Assembly: GCA_964019135.1 (NCBI GenBank)
Contig: OZ025249.1
Span: 5,072,039 to 5,136,038, forward strand
Source of the DNA: Arenicola marina
Taxonomy: Eukaryota > Annelida > Polychaeta > Arenicolidae
DNA: 64,000 nucleotides
Direction of reading: 5' to 3'
The notes beneath the pieces were generated by a model. It saw nothing but the letters and a program-made list of their open reading frames with translations, did not search any database and was not told the DNA's origin. Below are positions 23,033-36,100 of the stretch, piece after piece. The position numbers and the translations under genes were made by a program. How positions within the stretch are numbered: position 1 is the first letter of the stretch; each line of letters opens with the position of its first letter.

Positions 23033-23279
23033 CAAGGGCGGATAGGGGGGGGGGGGGGTAGGGGGGTTGCAACCCGCCCCTTGGGAACTTGTGGGAACAT
23101 ACACTGTAAACGTCTGGTTTTCCGACGAAATACGTAGTGACATATTGTAGACCAATGGCGGATTCAACGGGCATGCCAATGTTAAGGACTGCTAAAGTAG
23201 ATTTTCTTTCCAAATGACCCTTATTGAGGAAGAATGCCTCCTCCCCCCCCCTCCCCGCAAATTTCAAAATCCGCCCCTG
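23033..23279. mobile_element. hAT-like MITE, about 247 bp
   Basis: Left end CAAGGGCGGATAGGGGG and right end ATCCGCCCCTG are inverted copies over 11 bp with one mismatch; CAGGGGCGGAT is a frequent terminal motif of non-autonomous hAT elements. GATTGT lies directly outside both ends (23,027-23,032 and 23,280-23,285). It appears to sit at the first unit of the following array. No coding capacity. Confidence 0.5.
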
Positions 23280-23280
23280 G

Positions 23281-24642
23281 ATTGTTATAGTCATTACCCC
23301 CCCCCCCCCCCCGACCACGTGGCGCGGTTGATTGGACGTACATCTGTGGCCTGTACCACCCACGCCACGTGGTGAAGGCCCCCCCCCCACCTTGTTATAG
23401 TCATTACCCCTGACTCACATTGGTAGTGGCGCAGTAGATTCGACCTACATCTGTGGCCTGTACCACCCACGCCTCGTGGTGAAGGCCCCCCCCACCTTGT
23501 TATAGTCATTACCCCCTGACTCACATTGGTAGTGGCGCAGTAGATTCGACCTACATCTGTGGCCTGTACCACCCACGCCACGTGGTGAAGGCCCCCCCCC
23601 ACCTTGTTATAGTCATTACCCCCTGACTCACATTGGTAGTGGCGCAGTAGATTCGACCTACATCTGTGGCCTGTACCACCCACGCCACGGGGGGAAGGCC
23701 TCACATTGTTATAGTCATTACCCCCTGACTCACATTGATAATGGCGCAGTAGATTCGACCTACATCTGTGGCCTGTACCACCCACGCCACGGGGGGAAGG
23801 CCTCACATTGTTATAGTCATTACCCCCTGACTCACATTGATAATGGCGCAGTAGATTCGACCTACATCTGTGGCCTGTACCACCCACGCCTCGTGGTGAA
23901 GGCCCCCCCCCCACTATGTTATAGTCATTACCCCCTGACTCACATTGGTAGTGGCGCAGTAGATTCGACCTACATCTGTGGCCTGTACCACCCACGCCAC
24001 GTGGTGAAGGCCCCCCCCCACCTTGTTATAGTCATTACCCCTGACTCACATTGGTAGTGGCGCAGTAGATTCGACCTACATCTGTGGCCTGTACCACCCA
24101 CGCCACGTGGTGAAGGCCCCCCCCCCCCACCTTGTTATAGTCATTACCCCCTGACTCACATTGGTAGTGGCGCAGTAGATTCGACCTACATCTGTGGCCT
24201 GTACCACCCACGCCACGGGGGGAAGGCCTCACATTGTTATAGTCATTACCCCCTGACTCACATTGATAATGGCGCAGTAGATTCGACCTACATCTGTGGC
24301 CTGTACCACCCACGCCACGTGGTGAAGGCCCCCCCCCACCTTGTTATAGTCATTACCCCTGACTCACATTCATAGTAGCGCAGTAGATTCGACCTACATC
24401 TGTGGCCTGTACCACCCACGCCACGTGGTGAAGGCCCCCCCCACCTTGTTATAGTCATTACCCCTGACTCACATTCATAGTAGCGCAGTAGATTCGACCT
24501 ACATCTGTGGCCTGTACCACCCACGCCACGTGGTGAAGGCCCCCCCCCCACCTTGTTATAGTCATTACCCCCTGACTCACATTGGTAGTGGCGCAGTAGA
24601 TTCGACCTACATCTGTGGCCTGTACCACCCACGCCACGTGGA
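23281..24642. repeat. 106-107-bp satellite-like array, 13 copies
   Basis: Unit contains TTGTTATAGTCATTACCCCC, TGGCGCAGTAGATTCGACC and CACCCACGCCACGTGGTGAA then a C run of 7-11. Length variation is mostly in the C run. Most units hold the palindrome CCACGTGG. Confidence 0.95.
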
Positions 24643-25517
24643 GCCGGACATGTTGACCTGCGAGTGTCCGGTCCACGTTCCCATTCACATCTGCCCTCTG
24701 TCAAGGTCAACCTGGCGTTTCTACGTTGCCTTGACGTTCGCGAGGTCCCGTCGCGAGGTGAACTGGCTTCCGGGCCTTTAACATACATGACACAAGGTCT
24801 GGGGGTATGGGGGTGGGGGGGGGTGGGAGTCATGTCAACTCTGACCACCTCCCCCCCCCCCACCTTCCCCATCACCCACATACCCCAGCCCTGTCCCTGC
24901 CCCCCCCCCGGGGGGTGTGCAGCTCGTGCCGGGTTGAAAACAGTGACCGGTTTGTGTTACATGCGAGGTGTCCCGCCGACAAACATCGCTCTGAAAGCGA
25001 CGATAAAGCGGTCGACTGGCTTGATGCTGACAGCGCCATTCATAACCGGTGTACCGCCTACCTACCTGCCTGCCTGCCCGCCTTCCACTGGGTGAGGCGG
25101 CGTGGTCACTGCTCAACCTACGTCTGTCATGGTACCTCGGTCCAACCTAAGGGCTGCAGGCGCGATGGAAGGTTCTTTCTGTTTGCTTAATGCGATATAT
25201 GTGTGGGTTTTACAGGATTACCGGGAAAAGACCCCTCAGGGGTGGCGTATTCTTACGTTTAAAAGTATCCCAATACAAGTGTCTGGGCGTGGCCAGTTCA
25301 GCTTTGTATGGGTTTTTCTTTCTCATTTATTCGCTTCCTGACAATGTCCTTGAGGTGTGTGTTCAAAGGAAACAAGGCCGTTAACCTTGGTCGACGGTGG
25401 GAGAGGGGGAAGGGGTGTCAGATGGGATGGGGTAGGGGTGAGTTAACCGGTGGGGTCCTCTCCATGTCACGCAATATACAGTGTCGGCAGCTACCGGTAG
25501 AGGGTGTTGCGTGTAGT

Positions 25518-25585
25518 GGCGCCCTCTGTGGGTCGCGCCGAGAGTCCCGGTCTGCGCCGTTCGAGGATGTACGGTAGAGGGCGCT
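25518..25585. promoter_or_regulatory. Pair of CTCF-like motifs
   Basis: 25518-25532 on the minus strand reads CCCACAGAGGGCGCC and 25571-25585 on the plus strand reads ACGGTAGAGGGCGCT, each 13 of 15 to the CTCF core. As at 13,136-13,190 the minus-strand site comes first. The distance to the first known exon is 1.5 kb. Confidence 0.32.
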
Positions 25586-26635
25586 AGGGGTCTCCCGGGG
25601 AACCTGCCACCCTCACGGCCACTCTTCCCTGGTGGGGGGGGGGCGGGGCGGCGACCGACCCCTGCCCTCCTCCCTCCGGGGGATGGGGGTGTTGGGGATG
25701 TGAGGGCGACCGACCCCTGCCCTCCGCCCTCCGGGGGGTGGGGGTGTAGGGGAGGTGGGGTCGACCGCCCCCTGCCCGCCGCCCCGCCTTGCGGGCTCCC
25801 TGTAGACCCAGACTCTAGGATGTCGTGTATATGTAGCGTGCGCCCTGTAATTGGTTCCCGCCGCGATACCTCTCCAACACAGCCGCCGACCTCGACAGTT
25901 ATCTAAATACAACAACACGCCATACACTTGCACCTCCTACGATGTACTTCCCCATATTTTCCCCAGCCCGGTTTGTTATTGAACGGCGCGCCGCGTCTCT
26001 ATGACCTTGGGCCACCACGTGACCTTTCACGGCCGCGCACATGATTACACTATGGTTTTGAGTACCGACCCAGTGCTGTCTTTCCCAGCGATGTACCTCG
26101 GTTCATTACTCGGCATGCAATGTACTTTACGATGCTTAATTTGACGTTTCATTATTTTTATGATATAGCCTCCAGTTTAACTGTAGGCACGACCGTTTAA
26201 CTAGAGGGTCATTGGATGGCATATTTATCGTTATTTGCGCGATGCAGCTAACCTGTGAACCAGTCTTGGAAACTCACGGACCATGCAGTCAAATGTAAAT
26301 TACGGTAAATAGTTTATAATTAGAGGATGGTCGCTTGTCAACAGTGACAAAAAAGTGAAAAATTGGTGTCCTCATTACTGCTGTCACCGGACAGTGGGCG
26401 AGAGGGTTGGGAGAGGGTCTCCTAGGGATAGTTCTCGTCATTCAGGATGCCTAATGATGAAAAGCTTGTCCAGAATTGTGTGTTGATCACGTTAAAGCGG
26501 GCTACATCGCGCTCGGTGACGTCACGCCGATACACAAGTTTCTTGGACTCCTCAAACTTTAAACAAACCGATAAATACCCACAATAACATTGTAATTCTT
26601 TACATTTTAATGTCTGGTTATTTCATGAATTGGCT

Positions 26636-26760
26636 CTGTATAGCATGGGTTCGCACCCTGGCACCTGCATCTCGGGCAGGTCTCATCCAACACCTTGTCA
26701 TCGTCCCTGTTTTACCTGTATGTACCCGAAAGTGGCCTGAAACATAAACAATTCCTTTCC
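26636..26760 (+). mobile_element. tRNA-derived SINE copy 3, lacking its head
   Basis: Starts at the B-box remnant CATGGGTTCGCACCC and keeps the body: GGCACCTGCATCTCGGGCAG, CTCATCCAAC, TGTACCCGAAAGTGGCCTGA. Same order as in copy 1. Confidence 0.65.
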
Positions 26761-27053
26761 TCCGTGTCGCTATTACATGTAACTGCGTTCGTCTATATGT
26801 CTGTGTCATCACATGTGTGTGTATAAGTACATACAGTATGTCTAATGTCTTTTATGGCGATGATTCCTTCCGATGTCATCACTAACAGAGGAACCAAAAT
26901 TATGAAGATGCGTTTACATAAATACAAATTATTCCATACGTGACAACAAAACACGATTTGAAATCACGGCATGCATTTGTAGATCAATTGTACCCATTTA
27001 AAGTTTGGCCCAACCCGAGAATCTAAACACAGCGCTGTTATCTCTGTTAACAG

Positions 27054-27194
27054 GTGTCCGAGTGTGTCCGTACATTGCCGAAGAGGGCCGAGCGGCGTGC
27101 TCCGCCCCGGCCGCTGGTCAGGTCGACTGTGAGGCCCAGCACTGTTGCTGGGACCCGCAGGCCAGGGACGACAGCCTCAAGTGCTTCAGGGAAG
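27054..27194 (+). CDS. Exon 1: trefoil (P-type) domain
   Basis: Residues about 1-47 form one phase 1-1 exon. The spacing R-x2-C, then C-x4-C-C-W and a last K-C-F gives six cysteines in the order expected for a trefoil domain; the segment [10 protein letters not shown] matches the CC-[FYW]-D core. The usual glycine after the second cysteine is replaced by serine (ACSAPAAG), so it is a divergent copy. Trefoil domains are secreted or extracellular modules found in mucosal peptides and in some mosaic proteins. It is the most N-terminal exon I can place; what precedes it is unknown. Confidence 0.85.
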
Positions 27195-30100
27195 GTAAGA
27201 AACTTATCACTTAATCTAGCATATAGCGCGATCAGTGTTAGAGTTTGACTTCACGACAACAATTAAATGTGTAAATTGACATTTATCCGCGTGACTATGA
27301 TTGGGGTGGAGTGGGGGGGGTGGGGGGCTCCGTATTTTTGACGGAAGTGACGAAATCGATGATCGGTTAGTAAACGAGATGTTATTTAGTCTGCAAGTTG
27401 CTGGGTCTTTCCCCAGTTTCTTTCTTCGTGTCATGTTGCATTCTATTTATATTTATCAGCGTGTTAGCTAAGCTGAGGCTAATCGATACTGATCATTTTA
27501 CCGTCTTATATTTAGTGCGTAAATTACAACTTTTTCTTGCAATTATCAACATATAGTTGAAAAGGTATTTAAATTAAAGAATATGTATATATACGTTATA
27601 ACGGAAAGTTTTCTTGCGATTCTTGCAGAATGTCGGGAGGGTTATTTCGGCTGGGGGTGCCGCTTCCAGTGTCGCTGTAAGACCGGCGAGGTGTGTGACC
27701 GCTACACAGGGCAGTGTCCCTCGGGTTGCCCTAGCAACGGATGGGGCAAAGGATGTCTACTAGGTAAGTCTCGCCTTGTGTGCTGTGGTGCGACTTGAAG
27801 ATGCGGTGCGTGCCCAATGAGTGGGTTGTCAGTGTAAGTGGTGAGTCCCTCCCAGGTATCCCGGCAGCGATGGCTGAGTCGTGTTATAGTGGACACCAGC
27901 CAACAGTACCGATAAATCAATGGTAATGTTGAATGTGGTTGGAAGTCCATGTCCTACTAAAGTGTGGAGCATACACACGCAGCCGGGTGTTTTGTCCACA
28001 TACATGTATGTATGTCGTGGTCAACGTTGCGGATTCCATTCCTAGTGACAAGCGCTTGTCATGGCCGTGAACTTATATGGAGACGTTATGACGTGTGATG
28101 TTCGCATGCATGTAGGTCAAGATTGAAGTGGTCTGAAAGTCTCCGTATCAGCGCCCCCCCCCGCCCCCCCCCCCCCCCGTGGCATGATTACGCATACTGT
28201 CATCTGTGACGACACCTGATCTTTTCTCTTCAGATTTATTGTGATAAAAATAGTTACAGATAAATGTTATATTACCATGGTGATTTGACCACTGTACATG
28301 GTGGCATTATCTGGTCTTGTATCCCCTCATTTCGTATGGCCCATCCCTCACATACTTCTCCATAGGATTATACCACGAGACGTTCATAATGTAAGACGTC
28401 ATCCGCGCGTTTAATTAACATTCAAGCTCACACTTTTTTCTTGAGCGACTCCGCCTCGGCATCTGAGCGTTACGAGTAGTGGTCTGGCTACACATGTTAT
28501 TAAGCCTCTAACTGCCCACAAAAGGCTCTTATTTATCAATGTCACTGGTAGCCGAGAAATGGAGTTCTGGAGTAAACGTTAATCGTGAGTGACCCGTGAG
28601 CTATGGGCAACAACGAACCATACTAACGGTACTCTCGTGTCGCCCCAGAAACGGGGGCCCCCCTGGTGTAGTTGTTAGCGGATCAATAGGTCCTGGGTTC
28701 GAATCCGGGCCTGGACAGCTAATCCGGGGCATGTTTCATCCTCTCATCCTTCATCGTCCTTGGCCCAAGTTACCTCATGTCTGCACACAAACGGCCTGAA
28801 ACACCGATTTATTGCTTTATATATTACATTGCGATTCATTGCTTTATACCCCCTCCCCCCCCCCCACCCATCCAGACAATGGCTGCACGTACAACGATGT
28901 GTTCGGTGCGGAGTACATGGGGAAGAACGTGCGGACGGAGAACGGCCACACGTGCGGGGGTTGGACCAACCAGCGGGCCTACCCCGGCGACCAGTTCCCG
29001 GACGGCGACATCCAGCTGGCCGAGAACTTCTGCCGCAACCCGCAGCCCCAGGACCACCGCACCTGGTGCTACTACAGGTTCGGGTCCAACCGCCGCTGGG
29101 ACTACTGCCGGCTCAACAGCTGTGGTGAGTGCCCCGGGCCAACTCGCTGGGGATTGGTCTCTATGTATCTGTATATATATTTTACTTGAAGAATCCAACA
29201 AGGCATATATTACACACAGAAAGTCGATGCTGTGGTATATTTTAATAGCGAGACACTACTGCTATAGACATTGGTTGAGGTATGGATCACGCACAGAAAG
29301 TGCCGCAGTGACCTATGTGTAGTTAATTGAGCCGGCGACATGACTAAAGGAAGACTCATTAAGAGAATGGGGGATAACGTATTTTTACGTAGCTTTATGA
29401 CATCTGAGTCTGAGATAAATATACTTAATTACAAAAATGATTTTTTACAAAAAAAATTAATATTGATCATGGTCCGAGTTAGCATTTGCACAGTTTTGTA
29501 CAGATTTGCAAACACATTTGCCATTTGCACAGATTTGATGCATATGGGTAATACATATAAGCTTGTTTATTGATTTACGTGTAACTCTTCTTTTTTACAC
29601 GTTGCACCATTACCATTATGTCTGGGAGGGTCATTCCATGTTGCCTCCCCCCCCCCCCGGGTTCTGTCCCTTGTCATCTCGCCATCTGGCCCGTGCGTCC
29701 CTTTGCAGACTGCCCCCAGGGTCTATTCGACGTGAACTGTGCCGGGGAGTGTCACTGCGCGGACCCCGCCGAGGCGTGCCACCAGAAGACCGGCGCCTGT
29801 CAGTCCGGCTGCGACCGCCGCTGGACGGGGGTCGGCTGTCAAGGTGAGTGCGACGCACAGACAGACAGAGAGGCTGAGAGCAGACGACATTTGTCGGCCG
29901 TGGCGCCGCGATCGGCGGATCCGCGGTTTATACCTAACATTGTGGTCTAAATCAGCAAATCATGTATTTGGGCGTAAACTACAAGGGAATGGTTGACAAA
30001 GGTGTATGTTATTGTCAATTTGTGTCCAGTGTAAATGATTATTATGTGTTATAAAAATGGAGAATTGTTTCGATTTAATATGAATGTGCGAAATGTGAGA

Positions 30101-33100
30101 AAGTGTGAAAAATGTATTGCTCGCGTTGACCGTAAACATCGGCTATAAGCTTAGGGAGAAAGTAAAAGTCCAGGATCATGCGCTACCCTCGTCTCATTAG
30201 TTTATCTGTGAATTAGACCTAGAGCGCCCGCTACTGTATTCGTCAAAAACAGTGAAGTTTAAACTCTGTATTCGCTGACATTACGTGGATGTGTCTAATG
30301 ATACATTCTGCCAGGAGGTTCAGAATACCTCCATATGTGGTGTGTTCCTTTTGAAATGTACGTCTCACAACACGTTATCCATCCTATGTGCTGAATGTAT
30401 AGACTCGAAAGGTAAGGTAACCTATAAGTCTGCAAAGAACTGAAAAGAATTGAAATCATGAGGAATAAAAAAAAATATAGAAATTTATTCCGCAATATAC
30501 AACACGGAAGTAGTTTGCGACCGGAAGCAGTTTCCGGCGGTCCACATTTTCCCTCCCGTCACTGACTGGTTTAGTTCGCGCGTTGGGCGCGTGGTGGCTT
30601 ATTTGCAGCCTGTGCGGATGGCCACTTTGGTCGGCAGTGCGAGAAGCTGTGTCACTGTGACCGCGCCGAGGAGCTGTGCCACAAGGACTCTGGTCACTGT
30701 GAGAGCGGCTGTGCCCTGGGCTGGGCCGGTGCCGACTGCCAAGCAGGTCTCTCCTGGCTCCCTGCCCTACATATACATACCACTCACTGTATTCACGTGT
30801 ATTACTTTAACCCCCCGCCCACCCTCCCCGCCCTTCGCTTTCTCACTGGTGGCGACATGTTTTTCAGCCTTTGGTTCTTTACGCTTTGTTTCACATTTAC
30901 TCTTGTGTTTTACGTACTTGTATGTCATGTACCCGTCTAGCTGTGGTGATGGTCAGATACACAATGGCACTCTATGACACTTTCTTTGCTTTATTCATTT
31001 CCGTATATGGCAGATAATAATTCAAAGTATATTCTGCTTCATTTATCGCTGATTTCATCTCGTGTTTAAGTGTATTGACACATGTAGTCGTTGTACAGAC
31101 CCGCACCTTGGCTCGTTATTCCACGTACTGATGCCTTTCTGTTGACAATACATGGATAATAATCAAGAGCGACAGCGGTTTAATTTCCCAATCGATAACA
31201 TACTCATGGTTAACATGGTTAACTGGACCTCATCACTTACCGCCTTTAATTTTAACTTTTTAACCAACCTAAAACCATTAATCAATTTGTTCACTGTATA
31301 ATTTATAATTCTCGAATACATCGGATGATGCGGTGTCCAATTGCTATTACATATGTGCTAAATATGTAATCATGCTTTGGTGAATAATGTTCTCGGTTTT
31401 GGTTTGCTTAGTCTTTGTACTGTCTGTATGGTGAATGGGACACTCCAGTGTCATACATAGTACGGTCACGCTACATACCGAACGGCCAATAGTTAAGGTT
31501 CACTTGTGAAATACGATGATTGTTTTATGTATTCGTCATATTTTATATCTTGTTTATGGTTGAAATTATTTTCTTCGCTTGGTTCTTCGCTTGTCTATTG
31601 TCAGTGTATCTATTATTCCACTTATCAAGTCTATAATGAGCGCCTAGTACGACGTATTCAATACAAATGACTTAGATTGTGCTTGGATTATGATATATTG
31701 TCTGTAAGAAGTCCCGATTGGTTGATATATGATATATATTAAAAGTCCCGATTGGGTGGTGACGCGTATGCTTAACATCACTAAACTTCTACATCTATTT
31801 AAACCTCGTGTAGCGGTATAAGGTGTGCAGAGCTAAGAGTTATGCAGTCAAATCTACCTGGGTGTTTTTCGCAGCGTGTAAAGTGTGCTCATACTTATCG
31901 TTGTTTCTGTTTCTGGGACAGCTTGTAACACTGGCCGATACAGGAAAGTTTCTGTGTCAGAGCTGTTAAACTGTGTGATAACTGTTGTGTTTCTGTTTGA
32001 CAGCCTGCCAGGATGGCTGGTACGGCCGCAACTGCGAGGAACGCTGCAACTGCCGCGACCCACAGGAAGTCTGCGACAAGGAGAGCGGCGCATGCGTGAC
32101 CGGATGTAGCCCCGGTTACTCCGGCGATGGATGCCAAATACGTAAGCCAGTCCCTTAGTGTCGCCAGCCGCCAGAAGGGCCCGTATCTCTCGGCGTTTTG
32201 CTAATATACTCGGATGGACAGTAAGTTGACCCTGCTTTGGAACGGACATCTAGTTAAGCTGTTGCAATTCTGACTTATATCTTTCATCCCACCCCAATTA
32301 ACAAATTAATTAATTAAGACACTGCTTGGTGTGGCCAATAATCGCTGAGATGTCTGTTGCGTCTGTTAAAACCTGACCAGGCATTCGTTGTCTGTGTGGG
32401 AGTGTCTCGTCACGGGCTAAACAGGCGTAGAACTTCGGAACAAACGGTTCGTTTACCCCTCTAAAGTTTTTTTAATTCCTCGCCATTGTAATGGTCAGAG
32501 GCCATGACTCTTTCTTCGACAAAATGCCCTGATTTGCTGTACAGAAACCTAGAGGCCAATTGACTCTGTGCCGAGAATAGACTTTGTTGCATACTTTGGC
32601 ATGACTGATGTTTACTACGCACATCTCAGGCGCTTCTGCCAGTCATACCCGGTTTTGTGATATATATATATATATATAATATGCGTGTTGTTCTAACCAT
32701 GATGATTGTTGTTTAGTCGATAATTGATGTTGTCTTATCATTCCAAGCTACCTAACCTGCGTGTCATGTGTCGTCCAATCAGTGTTGTTTGTCGTCCATT
32801 AGTTACAATGATGTTAAATTCCAGTTACAAAGGAAATGGTTAAAAATTCTATTTCATTAATACTATGTTAAGTGACATAATTTGCCGTTCTTCACTTTAA
32901 GAAGATATGATTTTTCTTCACGCCAGGTGACATTTTCTGTTATATAGCACATGATTGCCTTCGAGTGTCTTCTTCATTCAATGACCATGCTCACTGATTG
33001 CGGGTTAAGGTCGCATTGTTGTGGGAGGCTGATGGTCCTGATGGCATATCAGCCTTTAGTCTTCACTTTGTAGCTACTCTTTACTTCTCGCTTTCGTTGC

Positions 33101-36100
33101 CCGCAAGGCAGTATCTCTGGTCATCTCTTAGTCACTGGATGCTTCTTCGGACTCCTACTCTACAATAATATAGATTAGACCTCCGTGCAGTGTGAAGTAT
33201 AGTTCAAGAGCTGGCTCGGGTCTTGCTTCCCGTCTGTACTCTACTCGTCTGTACTCGCTATTGTTAGGAGTGATCTCTAACCTGTATACATCGGTGATGC
33301 TCATACTGGTGTTCGTGTGTACAGTTTAGTCTGATGGAATGGACCTCCAAACAACAGATTAAAAGCTTTGGGATATACAGGCAGTTTGATTTGCAGAGAA
33401 ATCACGGGGAAGGGTTTGGCAATGGTGGAAACGTCCTGGTGTGTGATCCTGGTCTGCTCGCGTCTAAGCGGCGCCTGATTGTTTGCATGTACACGTATTA
33501 AAGGCCGGTCACGTGCCCATCTGGACATGCATCAATCTCTCTGTCACACATGTAGGGTATCTATTCTTACTCACCATCCCATAGCGCTTCGCTTTCTCCC
33601 TCCACCGCGCCTCCTAGTGGCCGAGTCACGAAGAGACTCGTTCCTCGCTCCAGTAGTAGCCTCGTTTTGATTAACTCTAATCCTGATATTGCATGCGCCG
33701 CATGGCATGGTTTGACACCTACGCCAATGACCCTGATCACGTGACGACCTCGTGGCGCCTAACGAATATACCACGTGACGCCATGGCCTCGTGACCACTA
33801 ATGCCACGTGCTCCCCGGCCCCTCAGACTGCCGCTGCTTTCGCCCCACCGAGGCGTGTGACCCCCAGGCGGGCCGCTGTCGCACCGGCTGCTCCCCCGGC
33901 TGGGTTGGGGCCCTGTGTCACATAGGTACACGCACTCTGATGATTTACCCTCACCACCCTTTCTTTGTAATAGCCTGGTTAATGGGTCACGTGACTTATC
34001 ACTGACTGACACGTGGCTCGCCCGCGGGGAATTCCGTCTATACGTTGTTCATTATCATTCAATGTTATTGGTCCTCAATCTTTTATTATTATCGTTATAC
34101 ATCTCGCATTGTTACGTCACCATATGCCTCGAAAAATTAACGTTGAACCCGTCATGTAAGTTTTAGATGAATATGGATCAGACGTCGAACCCTGCAACCC
34201 AATGGCATTAACCCCTCACACCTTTGTGTTTGTGTTTGTGTATTGTCCCCTTGCATGTCGTACTTAAGGCCAATCAAGTAGCCTAGTAACTTACCGTCGT
34301 GTAGCAACTCGCAGTGTTATGAAGCCGACAGGACCCACAAGCCTGGACGACGCCATGTTACCTCGGCACTCATGCGTGGGCTTAGTGAATGGTGCTTCAC
34401 CAATAAAATGGCCGCCAGTGCGCGGTATAACATCGCGAACATGTCGCTCTCATTGTTTCGTGGCTTATAATAGCATTAGCTGGGAAAGCCATCTCTAATA
34501 TATTAAATAAAGCTATGGAATTTAATGTAACATCACTGTTGAATATTACGTGTGATAGCATATGTTTCCAGAGTGAAATTCACAACTAATTGGGATTTGC
34601 AAAGAGATCGTCTCTCCTCGTTGTAGAACTACCCGCCATGACACGCGCCCCGGTAACCAAGTCTCGCGGAGCCTCGTCCATCACGGTCACGTGGCCCGCG
34701 TGGGCCAGTCCCCCGGATGTGGGCGATGGCCCGGTCAAAGGTTACTTCCTGTACTTGAAGACGTGGAACGACACGGTGTGGCGCTCGCTCCGGGCGGATG
34801 ATCGGGAGATTACGGTGGACAACCTGACGCAGGGCACCGCCTATCAGTTCAAGGTGGTGCCCATCCACTTCGAGAACTTCGTCGGTCTGCCCTCCCCCAT
34901 CCACAACGTCTCTACCTGTGGCAGTAAGTGTGGTGGAGTGACCAGAACATGAATACTAAAAAACATGGCGAATGCGATGGAATGGCATAAGGTAACACAT
35001 GACCTTCGACAAAGAGCGTTTTATATTGCAACGGTTATTGTCATTGACTTTATTATACTTATTTTACATTTGATAATAAATTTCCCCGAAACGTTGACAA
35101 AAGAGAAATGGTGAAGATGCTGAAGAGATATTGTATAGTCTAAAGTTGGTTTGCATGCCATCCCCGCATTCAAAACATCCTCCCTATTCGTTAAGCCTCT
35201 ACATATTTCTGACGACTGGTGTTGTCTTTCAGAGCCGCTCTCCGGCCCGACTGACATCCGCCTGACTCCCGAGGAGAGCAGCGGTCGGCGTGGGGCTCGA
35301 GGCCCGTCCGCCAGCGCCGAGGAGGAGGGGGCCGAGCCACACCTCATCCAGCTCAGCGTGGCCTGGCGGGTCGGTGCACCACTGGGCACTGCGGGTGGGG
35401 GGGTGGGGGGTGTCCGGGGGGTGGGGGCCGCCGGGGGCTCCCTTTGATAAAATATTCTTTAGTGATATCTTATGAGGGATGAAGAGGAATGACATAAGTT
35501 CTTTAGTGTTGTGCATGAAGGCGTATAACTCATTCATTTATTTGTATACATGTGCATGATTTTGGGATCTACATGTATTGTTATCCTTTTGGTTGATATT
35601 TAAAAAAAAAACATTTATGAATATTATCCTATAACTATGTGCCTAATGTTATGTTTGATGGTTTTCAATGTTAGATTCCGCCCAGCGCGGAGTGGGGCTG
35701 TGACCGCGTCACGCACTACGAGATCTACTTCCGGCAGCCCGGTGACGCTGACTTCCGGCGCTACTCGGCGAGCACGGCGACCCACTTCTCACTGGAGGAC
35801 GTCGACATGTACTCCAACTACACGGTGGGCGTGGCCCTCGTCAACAGCGCCGGGCTGGAGAGCGACCTCACGCGGGACACCTTCGTCGGAAGTACGTCGT
35901 CACGTGGGCTGCGTCCCATACATGTGGCCTGTCTACACACACATATATGGGCTGTGTAACGAATATATGTGGCAGTCATGGGTTGAGTGACATGTATGGG
36001 ATGCACAGCCTCATTATCGGTACAATATTTGTGATCCGCCGGATAAAGGCTTTAATCGAATCGTTGATTAAACTCTAACCCTTTTATTATGTGAAATATA

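Larger units (their letters stand above)
24643..27053. other. Spacer upstream of the first identified exon
   Basis: GC-rich to 25,900, then AT-richer. No signal-peptide exon ending in phase 1 with a good donor was found here, so the promoter and start of the phosphatase gene remain unplaced. Confidence 0.5.
29844..33826. other. Introns 4-6 between EGF exons
   Basis: Mostly AT-rich unique DNA with a (TA)n run near 32,659. Three CACGTG palindromes lie at 33,738, 33,772 and 33,805, right before exon 7. No further exons recognised; in particular no exon carrying the first loop missing from exon 7. Confidence 0.55.

Noticed and set aside
24807-25190. A coding exon in the GC-rich stretch before the receptor gene
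   Set aside because: The open frames show no domain, cysteine pattern or flanking splice sites in the needed phase.
25308-25400. A start exon encoding MGFSFSFIRFLTMSLRC as the signal peptide
   Set aside because: The hydrophobic core is weak and broken by charged residues, and no phase-1 donor follows.
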